A stretch of 64,000 nt of DNA from Rubrivirga sp. SAORIC476 (GTDB lineage: Bacteria; Bacteroidota; Rhodothermia; Rhodothermales; Rubricoccaceae). The notes beneath the pieces were generated by a model that saw only the letters and a program-made list of their open reading frames with translations, was not told where the DNA came from and did no database searches. The stretch covers positions 82,438 through 146,437 of the forward strand of contig NZ_MVOI01000003.1 of NCBI RefSeq assembly GCF_002283555.1, written 5' to 3'. Below are positions 8,374 to 19,114 of the stretch, in pieces. The position numbers and the translations under genes are program-made. Every line of letters begins with the position of its first letter. Positions within the stretch are counted from its first letter, which is position 1.

Positions 8374-9510
8374 TTACTGGTCCTCCTCCTCCCGCTCGCG
8401 GCGTTCCTCGGGCGTCTCCTCGGCTTTCATCTCCTCGGCCTCGTCGACCATGTCGGCGCCCTCTTCCACGTCGTCCGCTTCCGTCTCCGGCGCCTCCTGA
8501 AGGGGCACCACCGACGGGTCGAGTTCCAGCTCGATCAGCATCGGGAAGTGGTCGCTGCCGACCGGGTCGAGGCGGCGGAGTTCGACGAGCGCGAAGTGGT
8601 CCGAGTGGAAGACGTGGTCGAGCGGGTAGCGCAGCCACCAGTGCTCGGCGTGGAACGTCGAGAACGTGCCCCGGCCGATGCGCGGGTCGAGGAGGCCGGA
8701 GAGGCGCTGGAAGAGGCGCGTCGTGTGGCTCCACGCGACATCGTTGAGGTCGCCCGCGACGACGATCGGCCCCTTCTCCTCGGCCGCCTCGCGTCCGGCG
8801 AGGACCAGTTCGGCGTCGCGCAGCGTCGCGTCCTGCTGGATGTCCGGGCGCGGAGGGCGCGGATGGAGCAGGATCACCGTCACCGGCTCGCCGGAGCGCA
8901 GGCGCACCGTTAGAAGGAGACTCGGCACCGTGTCTTCGACGAGGTGTCGCACCTCGGTCCGGTCGAGGGGCAGCTTGGATCGGAGCAGCATCCCGTAGGT
9001 GTCGTCCTGCGGGACCTCGACGGCGTGCGGGTAGGCGTCCGCCAGCTCTCGGGAGGTCTCGACCCACCAGGCATCGGTCTCGACGGCGGCGATGATGTCA
9101 GGGTCGGCCTCGCGGACGACCTCGAGCCAGCGGTCCCGGTCGCGGTTTTCCATCAGCACGTTCGAGACCACCAGCCGGAGACGCCGGTCCGGCGCGGCGT
9201 CCGCCGGGTTGGCGCGGACGGTCTGCTCGGGGTAGATCGACGTGTACGGCACCATCTGCGTCCCCTGCACGCCCACGGCCACCGCGAGCGCCGCGAACAG
9301 GCCCCACTCCCACCACGAGGGGTCGCCGAGCCAGAGGTTGGAGCCCACGTAGAGCGCCACGACGACGATGGCCGCCACCGTCAGTTGCATCCGCGGGAAG
9401 TCGAACATGCGGACCCACCACGCGTCCGTTCGCACGAGGGAGAGCGCCGTCGCGACGACGATGAGCCCGGCGAGGGCGATCAGGACGATCCGAAAGACAG
9501 ACACAGGCAC
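8374..9510 (-). CDS. Membrane-anchored endonuclease/exonuclease/phosphatase-family protein
   Basis: Three N-terminal membrane helices (FRIVLIALAGLIVVATALSLV, LTVAAIVVVALYVGSNLWL, GLFAALAVAVGV) precede a periplasmic or cytosolic EEP-fold domain. EEP marks are VSNVLMENRDRDRW, the Glu in AAVETDAWW, VVAGDLNDVAWSHTT, YPLDHVFHSDHF, and GSDHFPMLIELEL with the catalytic histidine. The last 45 residues are a strongly acidic tail. The natural substrate (phosphoester, nucleic acid or phosphoinositide-like) is not predictable. A GTG at 9510 was chosen because the protein then begins just before the first helix; upstream residues are low-complexity Arg/Pro. Confidence 0.78.
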   Translation of the reverse strand: MPVSVFRIVLIALAGLIVVATALSLVRTDAWWVRMFDFPRMQLTVAAIVVVALYVGSNLWLGDPSWWEWGLFAALAVAVGVQGTQMVPYTSIYPEQTVRANPADAAPDRRLRLVVSNVLMENRDRDRWLEVVREADPDIIAAVETDAWWVETSRELADAYPHAVEVPQDDTYGMLLRSKLPLDRTEVRHLVEDTVPSLLLTVRLRSGEPVTVILLHPRPPRPDIQQDATLRDAELVLAGREAAEEKGPIVVAGDLNDVAWSHTTRLFQRLSGLLDPRIGRGTFSTFHAEHWWLRYPLDHVFHSDHFALVELRRLDPVGSDHFPMLIELELDPSVVPLQEAPETEADDVEEGADMVDEAEEMKAEETPEERREREEEDQ

Positions 9511-9566
9511 CGAGACGTGGGGATCTCGCCAACGAGGGCCGTCGGTGCCCGTTCCACCAGCACCGC

Positions 9567-10721
9567 TCAGGCGCGGGCGAACTGCTTGCCCTGGAGTTGC
9601 CGGACGAGCCCTCGGAACTCCAGCTGGAGCAGGTACACGAGCGCCGTCGAGGTGTCGAGGTTGGCCGCCGCGCAGATGGCGTCCAGCGGGCGCGGCTCCG
9701 GGGCGAGGGCGTCCACGAGCCGCTGCTCGACCCGGTTGAGGGGCGGCTCGGGCTCGGCGGGCGTCGCGGGCCGAGCGGCCGCCCCCCTCTCCCACTGCGG
9801 CGCCAGCACATCCAGCACGTCGGCGGCGGAGGTGGCGAGGGCGGCCGTCCCGCGCTGGATCTGCCGGTGCGTCCCCTGCGCCTCCGCGAACACCGAGGCG
9901 GGCACGGCGAATACCTCCCGGTTCTGCTCGACGGCGATCCCGGCCGTCAGCAGCGCTCCGCCCGACTCGTGGGCCTCAGCGACCACCACGCCTCGGCTCA
10001 TGCCGGACACGATCCGGTTGCGCCGCGGGAAGTTGACGGCGTCCGGTGCGGCGCCGAGCGGAAACTCGGACACGACGGCCCCCGCGTCCTCGTCCAGGAT
10101 CCGGCGCACATCGGCACTGTGGCGGTGCGGGTAGATGCGGTCGACACCCGAGCCGAGCACCGCGACCGTCCGCCCCCCCGCGTCGAGCGCGGCCCGGTGC
10201 GCCGCGATGTCGACGCCGTAGGCGAGTCCGCTGACGACGGTGACGCCCGCGGCGGCGAGGTCGCGTGCGAAGGCCCCGGCAACCCGCCGCCCGTAGTCGC
10301 TGGCGCGGCGCGTGCCCACCACGGCGACCGCGAGCGCGTCCGCCTCGGTGAGGCGCCCGAGGACCCAGAGGTGGGACGGCGGGTCGTAGATCTCGCGGAG
10401 CAGAGCCGGGTAGTCGGGGTCGGCCACGGCCACGAGCCGGGCCCCGACCGCCTCGGCGCGCTGGAACTGGGCGTCGACGGCGGACGCGTCGTCCCAGGCG
10501 CGGATCGCCTCGGCGGTCTGCCGCCCCACGCCGTTCACGCGCACGAGCCGAGACGTCGAGGCTGCCATCGTGGCCCGTGCGCTGCCGAACGCCGCCAGCA
10601 GCGCCCGCACACGCCCCGGCCCGACGCCCGGCACGAGCGACAGCGCAACCAGCGCACGCCGCTCGGCCTCGTCGGGCGGCGCGAGCGGTGCGGAGGGGTC
10701 CCGAGCGAAAAGGTCGGCCAT
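9567..10721 (-). CDS. dprA: DNA-processing protein DprA/Smf
   Basis: DprA binds incoming single-stranded DNA and loads RecA during natural transformation. The protein of about 384 residues has an N-terminal helix-hairpin-helix/SAM-like part (SLVPGVGPGRVRALLAAFG, RVNGVGRQTAEAIRAW). The Rossmann core follows (AVAVVGTRRASDYGRRVA, VVSGLAYGVDIAAHRAAL, AVLGSGVDRIYPHRH, FPRRNRIVSGMSRGVVVAEA), then a C-terminal winged-helix-like domain (LVDALAPEPRPLDAICAAANLDTS). The ATG at 10721 is used; a GTG seven codons upstream is also open. TAGGTTCG sits 3 bp before the ATG, so the mRNA may be leaderless or start at the GTG. Confidence 0.93.
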   Translation of the reverse strand: MADLFARDPSAPLAPPDEAERRALVALSLVPGVGPGRVRALLAAFGSARATMAASTSRLVRVNGVGRQTAEAIRAWDDASAVDAQFQRAEAVGARLVAVADPDYPALLREIYDPPSHLWVLGRLTEADALAVAVVGTRRASDYGRRVAGAFARDLAAAGVTVVSGLAYGVDIAAHRAALDAGGRTVAVLGSGVDRIYPHRHSADVRRILDEDAGAVVSEFPLGAAPDAVNFPRRNRIVSGMSRGVVVAEAHESGGALLTAGIAVEQNREVFAVPASVFAEAQGTHRQIQRGTAALATSAADVLDVLAPQWERGAAARPATPAEPEPPLNRVEQRLVDALAPEPRPLDAICAAANLDTSTALVYLLQLEFRGLVRQLQGKQFARA

Positions 10722-10804
10722 GCCCGAACCTAGCGCGGACACGCTGACATCGGCTCTGTCATCCTACCATTTCTGTGCCCACGAATCCCACACGCGACGA
10801 CGAA

Positions 10805-10833
10805 CGCCCCGCCGGACCGAGTCCAGCGGGGCG
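10805..10833 (-). terminator. Hairpin terminator after the DUF3047 gene
   Basis: A 13-bp stem (CGCCCCGCCGGAC pairing with GTCCAGCGGGGCG, one G-T wobble) with a CGA loop lies 24 bp past the stop of the minus-strand gene at 10858. No T-run follows, so termination efficiency is unclear. Confidence 0.6.
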
Positions 10834-10857
10834 CCTGGGGGGGGGACGCGTGGCGGG

Positions 10858-11583
10858 TTACCGCGTGCCGAGTCGAATGTCCCCGAAGTAGGCAGTCGCC
10901 GAGCCACCGGTGTTGTCGGCATCCGTCATGATGGCGACGCCCGAGATGGCCGGCGGGTCCTCGCCGAAGGCCGCCCGGTAGTCGCGCACGATGTCGCGGC
11001 GCTCGGTCTGCCACGTGCCCAGGCCGCTCGACCCGCTGCGGACCGGCACCATCTGGACCCAGTCCGTGTAGGCGTTCGGTACGATCTGGGTCTCGCTGGA
11101 CCGGTTCGCCCAGACGTAGCTGAGCGCGCGGACCGGGATGTCGTCGTAGCCAAGGGCGCGCAGGGCGCGGTACTTCACCCGGTCCCCGAAGGACAGATCC
11201 GACGGGTCGTAGTCGAACGTGATGTAGATGCGGGCCGGGTAGTCGTCGCCGCCGCGGCTGCGGATGTTGCCCCCCGAGATCACATTCTCGGCCTTCCATC
11301 GCCACGTCATGATGGGAAAGCGGTTCGGGTCGAGGTCGAAGCGCCGGATGAGGCCCGAGGCGGACCGGTTGGCCTCCGCACGGATGACGGTCGAGCTGCC
11401 GTCGCGGACCAGCGCGTACTGGCTCCGTGGCGCGTCGCCGAGGCTCATCGCTTCCCACCCGTTGACGGTGCCGCCGGGGCGCATGTTGGAGAACGCCGCG
11501 ACGACGTAGTCGGACGGTGCGAACGCGGTTAGCCCCAGGGCGAAGACCAGCGCGCTGAGTGAGAGAAGACGGGAGCGAGACAT
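10858..11583 (-). CDS. DUF3047-family secreted protein
   Basis: The 241-residue protein begins with a hydrophobic signal sequence (LLSLSALVFALGLTAFAPS). It then shows the DUF3047 pattern: NRSASGLIRRFDLDPNRFP, MTWRWKAENVI, GGDDYPARIYITFDYDPSDLSFG, ALSYVWANRS and the late GVAIMTDADNTGGSATAYFGDI. DUF3047 proteins are exported, probably beta-rich carbohydrate-binding-like proteins of unknown function. It stands alone, with a hairpin terminator downstream and a GCGTTTGAG stretch about 20-25 bp upstream that may be its promoter. Confidence 0.85.
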   Translation of the reverse strand: MSRSRLLSLSALVFALGLTAFAPSDYVVAAFSNMRPGGTVNGWEAMSLGDAPRSQYALVRDGSSTVIRAEANRSASGLIRRFDLDPNRFPIMTWRWKAENVISGGNIRSRGGDDYPARIYITFDYDPSDLSFGDRVKYRALRALGYDDIPVRALSYVWANRSSETQIVPNAYTDWVQMVPVRSGSSGLGTWQTERRDIVRDYRAAFGEDPPAISGVAIMTDADNTGGSATAYFGDIRLGTR

Positions 11584-11669
11584 GCAGGGGAAGGGAGTGT
11601 TCGCCTCTCAAACGCTTCGTCTTCCGAATCCCTTTCCTGCTCCCTGTAGGATGTGGCCTACCCTGCGTG

Positions 11670-12347
11670 TCAGCCGCCCTCCTCGAAGGGCGGGCCCGTC
11701 AGCGGGAGGCCGAACCGGACCGCCGAGACAGTCTCCTCGCCGGTCACCACCCCTCGGACCGCCTGGCGGATCCGGTGTGGAATGAACACCCCCTCGACCT
11801 CGCGGTACTCGCGGAGGACGACCTCCACGTAGTCTCGGCGCCCGGCGCGGCGGCGGAAGGTGGTGATGCGCGACGGGCGCCCGTCGGCATTCAGCCCGAT
11901 CAGCAGCGGCTCTTCCCGGCCGGGCACGAAGACGCGCAGCAGGTCGTCGGCGAGCCACTCGGCGCGCAGGTCGCGGCGGCGAGCCGCCAGCACGAGCGGG
12001 TGGAGCCACAGCGCCCCCTCCGCCAGACGCCGCGCCGCCTCGGGGAGGACTCGGACCGAGTCGCCGACCATGACCGTCGCAGTCGTACCGATCATCCAGG
12101 TGGTCTGCGGGACGCTGCCGAGGCGGACCGTCCAGCGCGCCGTGTCGGGGAGCGCGAGGTCCAGCGACGAGCGGACCGTCCGGGACGCGCCGCCGAGGGG
12201 AGCCCGCGTCTGCGACTCGACGCGGACCGTCCGCAGGGCGTCGATGCGGTCCCGCCCGCCGAGGGCGTCGGCGACGGCGTCGAGGGGGGCGAGCGGCTGG
12301 GCGACGGCCGCGACCGTGAGCAGGGGGAGCAGGAGCAGGCGGCGCAT
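11670..12347 (-). CDS. Exported lipoprotein-carrier-like protein (LolA/outer-membrane lipoprotein-sorting style)
   Basis: The 225 residues start with a signal peptide (MRRLLLLPLLTVAAVAQ) and continue as an Arg-rich beta protein. DAVADALGGRDRIDALRTVRVESQ opens the mature part; ITTFRRRAGRRDYVEVVLREYREVEGVFIPHRIR is like the late strands of LolA-type beta-barrels (description of dependence on parameters, then GVFIPHRI). No lipobox is present. The family assignment is by pattern and weak. It is divergent from the lipoprotein at 12420, with a 72-bp gap. Confidence 0.55.
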   Translation of the reverse strand: MRRLLLLPLLTVAAVAQPLAPLDAVADALGGRDRIDALRTVRVESQTRAPLGGASRTVRSSLDLALPDTARWTVRLGSVPQTTWMIGTTATVMVGDSVRVLPEAARRLAEGALWLHPLVLAARRRDLRAEWLADDLLRVFVPGREEPLLIGLNADGRPSRITTFRRRAGRRDYVEVVLREYREVEGVFIPHRIRQAVRGVVTGEETVSAVRFGLPLTGPPFEEGG

Positions 12348-12419
12348 GGCGACAGAATAGCGCGCGGGGCGAACGCGCGGCCGGGCCCGGCGTCTGATGC
12401 CCTCCCCCTCCCTCCGACC

Positions 12420-12905
12420 ATGCGCCTCGCCCTCTGCCTTCTCCTTCTTGTCGCTCTCCCGGCCTGCGACTCCGTCAGCGACGCCGTCGACAACGCGGCG
12501 TGCCAGGCGACGGGCTACGCCGACGGTGGAACCGTTCGCGCGACGGTCGGCAGCGACAGGTTCTCGGGGACCTGCATCCGCGTCGACACCGAGCAGGGGA
12601 CGCTCACCATCGTCGGGGCGGACAACGTGGTCTCGCAGAACAACCAGGAGGTGATCACGCTCGTGCTGCCCTCGTCCGAGGCCCGCACCTACACGCTGGG
12701 CTCCGACGCGGCGACGGCCGTCTACGTGGCACGCACCGAGGACCCCAACGACCAGGACGACGAGACGTACGCGGCGGTCAGCGGGACCCTCACGGTCGAG
12801 TCGGCCTCGGCGACGGCGGCGCGGGGCACGTTCGCGTTCACCGGGCGGACGGTCGGCGGCACCGAGGTGACGGTCAGCGGCGGGCGCTTCGACGTGACGT
12901 TCTAG
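12420..12905 (+). CDS. DUF6252-like lipoprotein
   Basis: The 161-residue protein has a signal sequence ending in LVALPACDS, a usable lipobox with Cys16 as acylation site. The mature part shows the Bacteroidota pattern RFSGTCIRV..GTLTIVGAD, EVITLVLP, TYTLG, DDETYAAVSGTLTVESASATAARGTFAFTG and GGRFDVTF, which is typical of DUF6252 proteins. It should be an outer-membrane or periplasmic lipoprotein of unknown role. Start ATG at 12420 gives the complete signal peptide. Confidence 0.72.
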   Translation: MRLALCLLLLVALPACDSVSDAVDNAACQATGYADGGTVRATVGSDRFSGTCIRVDTEQGTLTIVGADNVVSQNNQEVITLVLPSSEARTYTLGSDAATAVYVARTEDPNDQDDETYAAVSGTLTVESASATAARGTFAFTGRTVGGTEVTVSGGRFDVTF

Positions 12906-12952
12906 CGACGGAGGTGGGGCGTCGCGCGTCGGGACTCCGTGCGCCTCCCTCT

Positions 12953-15082
<2,130 letters not shown>

Positions 15083-15102
15083 GTCGGGCCGGAAGGGGGC
15101 GG

Positions 15103-15110
15103 CCAAGCTA
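15103..15110 (-). promoter_or_regulatory. TAGSTT promoter-like element for metG
   Basis: TAGCTTGG on the minus strand ends 20 bp before the metG ATG, the same spacing as at lgt and the amylase gene. Confidence 0.4.
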
Positions 15111-15195
15111 CCCGTGTCGTCCGTGAAGGTGCCGGGGGGACGGGGCGGCGTGCTCTGCCTCGGGGCGAGGGTGGGCAGGGACGCGAATCCTAACC

Positions 15196-15440
15196 GTGGT
15201 GGATCATCTTCTGATGGTGGGGACTGATTCTGAGGTGCTGGGGGATGGCTTCGAGGACCCGGGGGACGCCGTCGGGGGCCTGGGGAATGACGTTTCGGTC
15301 CTGGGGAGCGGTTTCGAGGGGCTGGAGAGTGACGGCTACGGCCTGGGGAATGATTTCTGGGCCTGGGAAACGGTGTCCCGGTGGTGGTGGGCGATTCGTT
15401 CGGGGTGGTGGGCGATGCCTGGTCGCGGTTGCGCTTCGGG
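15196..15440 (+). repeat. Degenerate short G-rich repeats in the metG upstream gap
   Basis: The gap 15083-15531 (449 bases) holds no gene I can support. Much of it is an imperfect series of units resembling GGCCTGGGGAATGA, with variants around 15270, 15300 and 15340, followed by GGTGGTGGTGGGCGAT-like units. A 94-codon open frame over it only reads out the repeat. It looks like decayed tandem repeats. The 15455-15474 palindrome closes the region. Confidence 0.4.
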
Positions 15441-15454
15441 GCCGCCGGGTGGGG

Positions 15455-15474
15455 CCGCCTCGGTCCCGAGGCGG
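15455..15474. repeat. Dispersed 20-bp palindrome, variant copy
   Basis: CCGCCTCGGTCCCGAGGCGG differs by one central base from the copies at 26333 and 33317. It lies 58 bp before the beta-propeller gene at 15532, so here it is not at a 3' end. Confidence 0.6.
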
Positions 15475-15531
15475 GCGTGAGCCCGGGGGCAGGCAGACTC
15501 CGTTCTACGGGTCAGACTCCCCCCTCTCACC

Positions 15532-16647
15532 ATGCGTCTCCATTGGCTCCCACTCGCCCTTCTCATGCTTCTCAGCCCGGTCGGCGCCGCGGCCGCCCAG
15601 ACCGTCTTCGCGACGGGGCTGGAGCAACCGATGGGAATCACGCAACTATCGGACGGGCGGATTCTGGTGGCCGAGTTCGGACCGAGCGATCAGGTGTCGG
15701 CCTTCTCCCCCGACGGGACGCCGCTCGGGGTGTTCGCTTCCGGGCTGGAGGACCCGGCCGGGATCGCGCAGCTGGCTGACGGGCGCGTGCTGGTGTCTGA
15801 GTTCAACGACGCCCGGGTGCAGGCCTTCGAGGCGAACGGGACACCGCTCGGGACCTTCGTGACGGACTTCGGCGACAACGGACGGGGCGCCCCGTTCGTC
15901 ATTTCCCAGGCAACGAATGGCACCGTGCTGATCAGCGACAACTACGCCGGGGCGGTGCGAGGGTACTCCCCCTCGGGCGTGGCGGCGGGGAACTTCGCCG
16001 AGTCACTGTCGGACCCGCCGGGCGCCGCGCGGGGGGTGCTCCGACGCGCGAATGGAAGCGTGCTGGTGACGTTCACGGGGCCGCTCGACGCCGTGCAGCA
16101 GTTCGGGGCTGCGGGCGGCTCGGGGAGCGTCTTCGCAACGTTGACCAGCGGCGACGCCGGGCAGATGGTGGAGTTGGCCGACGGCTCGATCCTGGCGCTG
16201 AACTGGTTCGTCGGGGAGGTGCGCTCCTTCTCGTCGACCGGCACGGACACCGGGGTGGTCGCGACGCTCCCGGACGTCTTGGGCGGCATCGTGCGGCTGG
16301 CGGACGGGCGGGTGCTGGTAACGACCGATGGCGGGACGATCTACGAACTCGGCCTGGACACGGCGCTGGAGGCGAAACCGCCGCCGGTCTCCATCGGGAC
16401 GGTGCAGCCGAACCCGGCTCAGGGTACGTCGACGCTGTCGCTGACGCTGACCGTCGGCGGGTGGGTGACGGTAGACGTGTTGGACCGTCTGGGCCGCATC
16501 GTGGCGGTGGCGCACGAGGGCCCGCTCTCCGCGGGGGCGGTGCACGCGATACGCCTGGACGGGTCGGGACTGGCGTCGGGCGTGTACGGGGTCCGGGTGC
16601 GGGCGCCGGAGGGCGTCGGCGGACACGTGGTGTCGTTCGTGCACTGA
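15532..16647 (+). CDS. Secreted beta-propeller-like protein with T9SS type A sorting domain
   Basis: The 371-residue protein begins with a signal peptide (LPLALLMLLSPVGAAAAQ). About six repeating units follow of the form GITQLSDGRILVAEFG, GIAQLADGRVLVSEFN, MVELADGSILALNW and GIVRLADGRVLVTTDG, the rhythm of an NHL/SMP-30-like propeller. The last 80 residues are a type IX sorting domain (VQPNPAQGTSTLSLTL, VDVLDRLGRIVAV, LASGVYGVRV). It is exported; the ligand or substrate is unknown. It has no obvious operon partner. Confidence 0.8.
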   Translation: MRLHWLPLALLMLLSPVGAAAAQTVFATGLEQPMGITQLSDGRILVAEFGPSDQVSAFSPDGTPLGVFASGLEDPAGIAQLADGRVLVSEFNDARVQAFEANGTPLGTFVTDFGDNGRGAPFVISQATNGTVLISDNYAGAVRGYSPSGVAAGNFAESLSDPPGAARGVLRRANGSVLVTFTGPLDAVQQFGAAGGSGSVFATLTSGDAGQMVELADGSILALNWFVGEVRSFSSTGTDTGVVATLPDVLGGIVRLADGRVLVTTDGGTIYELGLDTALEAKPPPVSIGTVQPNPAQGTSTLSLTLTVGGWVTVDVLDRLGRIVAVAHEGPLSAGAVHAIRLDGSGLASGVYGVRVRAPEGVGGHVVSFVH

Positions 16648-16806
16648 GAGGCCTCAGCAGGAAGACCGAAGCGACACAGTGACGTGCACCACGAGGCCGA
16701 GATCATGGGATCACACGAACCTGCACGAATTCAGGCACGATGGCTTTGGGGGGCGGACGGTTCGCCCGATCTATTTGGGGTCCCTCCTCTCTAGCCCCGT
16801 AGTCTC

Positions 16807-18156
16807 ATGGCCTCGACGATGTCCCTCACGATCAACAACCTGCCGACCTCGGGCGCACCGAGCGATCAGGTGTACGTCTGCCTCCTGGGCAACGACCCGT
16901 CGGCCCCGGACACCTCGTTCGGCTACCTCGACTTCGCCACGGGACAGGCCGTGTTCTCCGACAAGACCAGTTGGGCGATGGACTCGGCGACGATGGCGAC
17001 CACGCTCGACCAGATCACCTTCCCCCTAGCGGTGCCGGACATCAACAGCGGGCGGATCTACTTCTCCGTCGGGGCCCCCTTCCCGGCGTTCCCAGCGTCT
17101 GGCCCGACGGCGAGCAAGGACAACGCGACGCTGTTCGACAAGATCGAGTTCGACAGCGGCTCCAACCCCAACATCAACGGGACGAGCGTCGACTTCTACG
17201 GCATCTCGTACGTGATCTCGGGGACGGACGTGAACGACGGCGCGGTGCAGTACGGGTTCGACAAGAGCCGGTCAGAGATCATCGGGGCGCTGACGAGCAT
17301 TCCGGCCTCGACGCCCACGACGCAGGAGAGCGGCAACACGGGCATCTTCGCACAGACGGTGGTCGAGGGCGCGGCAGCGAAGGCGGGACCCCCCATCCTG
17401 CGCGTGCTCGCTCCCAAGACGATGGGTCTCAGCGACTGGGGGGCGAACGAGAAGGAGTTCGTCTTCTGGGCGACCGCCTGCTCGCACTTCCTGGACGCCT
17501 ACGTCACCCAGCACTGTTTCCGCCCGAACCGGGCGTTCAGCTTCTACGACAAGACGTACACGCCGGCCGGCCCCAACACGACGTACTACGGCACCACCGA
17601 CGCGGACGGCACGCTGTCGCTATGGACGGATGCGGCGCACACCCAGCCGTACACGCCCGTCCCGACGCTGGCGCCACCCTGCGCCCCGTGGCCGCTTCCG
17701 AGCATGAAGCCACCCCCGCCGCACGTGCCGTCCAACTACCACAACGTGAACGGAACGCAGGACGAGATCGACTGGGGCTTCCTGTTGTTGGGCAACAGCG
17801 TCGGCACGGGGGCGGCAGACCACTGGGGCAACGACCCGCTGTGCATGGCCATCATGGTGTCGATCTGCCGCGGCGTGATGCACCTCGACGACGGGACGAC
17901 CTCGTGGGTGGACGCGTCGCAGTACTACCAGGGCGCCGGCGTGCCGACCTCGGACACGGACGCTCCGTTGCCGCCGGTCAGCACGAAAAACCTGCCCATC
18001 TTCTACTACGCGTCCGTGCTCCACGAGAAGGGCCTCGATGGCAAGGCCTACGTCCTCTCGTACGACGACGTGTACGGCAGCAACCCGTCGATCTTCTTCG
18101 CAGGCCACCCCGACGTGACGATCGACCTGCACGGCCTCGACACCGTGATGGCCTGA
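16807..18156 (+). CDS. GH64-like beta-1,3-glucanase-family protein
   Basis: The 449-residue protein matches the thaumatin-like/GH64 layout. SGRIYFSVGAPFPAFP is followed by LFDKIEFDSGSNPNINGTSVDFYGISY, where E114 and D129 are candidate catalytic acids, then a long middle part, and YDDVYGSNPSIFFAGHPDVTIDLHG at the C-terminus. GH64 enzymes release laminaripentaose from beta-1,3-glucan. No signal peptide is visible (MASTMSLTINNLP), odd for a glucanase, so secretion by another route or an intracellular role must be considered. A TATTTGGG element lies 27 bp before the ATG. Confidence 0.7.
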   Translation: MASTMSLTINNLPTSGAPSDQVYVCLLGNDPSAPDTSFGYLDFATGQAVFSDKTSWAMDSATMATTLDQITFPLAVPDINSGRIYFSVGAPFPAFPASGPTASKDNATLFDKIEFDSGSNPNINGTSVDFYGISYVISGTDVNDGAVQYGFDKSRSEIIGALTSIPASTPTTQESGNTGIFAQTVVEGAAAKAGPPILRVLAPKTMGLSDWGANEKEFVFWATACSHFLDAYVTQHCFRPNRAFSFYDKTYTPAGPNTTYYGTTDADGTLSLWTDAAHTQPYTPVPTLAPPCAPWPLPSMKPPPPHVPSNYHNVNGTQDEIDWGFLLLGNSVGTGAADHWGNDPLCMAIMVSICRGVMHLDDGTTSWVDASQYYQGAGVPTSDTDAPLPPVSTKNLPIFYYASVLHEKGLDGKAYVLSYDDVYGSNPSIFFAGHPDVTIDLHGLDTVMA

Positions 18157-18313
18157 AGGACGTTCCCGTTCGCCTCGGTGACGAGGCGGGCAGGGGCGGG
18201 TCGAGACGCGGGCGTCTCGGCCGGGGAGTTGAGTCTGTACGAATGCGGGTCCGCACGCCGACGGGGCTGCGCCGCTGGGGTAGATTTTACGCCCTCCTCC
18301 CTACCGACAGATC

Positions 18314-19027
18314 ATGCGCGTTATGCGTCTCTTTACCGTTCTCCTGTTCGCCCTGAGCCTCGCCCCGAGCGCCCTCGCGCAGTCCGACTCCACAGACCCG
18401 TTCGCCGTCACCGTCCAGGGCGACACCCTGCGCGGCGACGTCGAGTTGAAAGACCCGCTCCTGGGCCGCCGCCACGTACTGATCGACGGGGAGCGGCGCG
18501 AGATCGACGAGTTCTCGTACCTCCAGGTCGACGGCGACCTGCTGGCCGTCGTGGACGGGCGCGGGCTGGCGAAGCTGGTCCAGGACGGCCGCGTGCGCTT
18601 TTACTCGCGCTCGGAGTACTCGCCGGGAACGCCGGGCTTCGGGGTCCCCGGGACGCCGGGCGCAGTCGCCGGGACGCCGGGCGGGAGCACTGAGTACGGC
18701 TACATCCAGATCGGCGACGGGCCGGTGCAGGACGCGACGACCGCCGCCCTCCGCCAGGCCTTCCAGGACAACCCCGAGAGCATGCGGCAGTTGGACCGGA
18801 TGCGCACGCTGAGCACGACCCGCTGGATCGTGACCGGGCTGGGGGTCGCGGCGTTCGTGACCGGGGCCGCGCTGATGATCCAGGCCGAGGAGAACGGCGA
18901 GGACTACACGCCCTACGCACCGATCGTGGTCGGGGGCGGCGTCGCGATCGGCGTCAGCAACTTCGTCTTCCCGACGATGATCAGCGGCGCCCGGCGGCAG
19001 GCCATCGACGCCTACAACCGGGACTAG
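18314..19027 (+). CDS. Exported protein with C-terminal membrane segments, function unknown
   Basis: The 237-residue protein has a signal peptide (LFTVLLFALSLAPSALAQ), a region of about 75 residues rich in short beta-like segments (DTLRGDVELKDPLLGRRHVLIDGERREI), and a Gly/Pro linker with the repeat PGTPG. Two hydrophobic stretches follow (WIVTGLGVAAFVTGAALMI, APIVVGGGVAIGVSNFVF). I do not recognise a family. A TAGATTTT element 25 bp before the ATG may be its -7 box. It converges on gdhA with a large palindromic terminator between them. Confidence 0.65.
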   Translation: MRVMRLFTVLLFALSLAPSALAQSDSTDPFAVTVQGDTLRGDVELKDPLLGRRHVLIDGERREIDEFSYLQVDGDLLAVVDGRGLAKLVQDGRVRFYSRSEYSPGTPGFGVPGTPGAVAGTPGGSTEYGYIQIGDGPVQDATTAALRQAFQDNPESMRQLDRMRTLSTTRWIVTGLGVAAFVTGAALMIQAEENGEDYTPYAPIVVGGGVAIGVSNFVFPTMISGARRQAIDAYNRD

Positions 19028-19033
19028 CCGGGT

Positions 19034-19105
19034 CGCCCCGCCTCGGTGCCGAGGCGCTCGGTGCCGAGGCGCTCGGTGCCGAGGCGCTCGGTGCCGAGGC
19101 GGGGC
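19034..19105. terminator. Tandem palindromic repeat between convergent genes
   Basis: A CGCCCCGCC arm is followed by four copies of a CTCGGTGCCGAGG unit spaced as a 15-bp tandem (GGCGCTCGGTGCCGA), then GGCGGGGCG. The whole block is an inverted repeat and each unit is itself a hairpin. Its position between convergent stops (19027 and 19115) fits a bidirectional terminator built from the dispersed palindrome family. Confidence 0.7.
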
Positions 19106-19114
19106 GAGGCGTCG

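Noticed and set aside
11559..12419. N-terminal extension of the lipoprotein frame at 12420
   Set aside because: It overlaps the minus-strand gene 11670-12347 and would bury the clear signal peptide and lipobox.
15196..15480. 94-codon frame between metG and the propeller gene
   Set aside because: It only translates degenerate G-rich repeats and a palindrome; no protein features.
19034..19105. Tandem repeat considered as a CRISPR array
   Set aside because: Units are 15 bp with no unique spacers; it is a stacked palindromic terminator.
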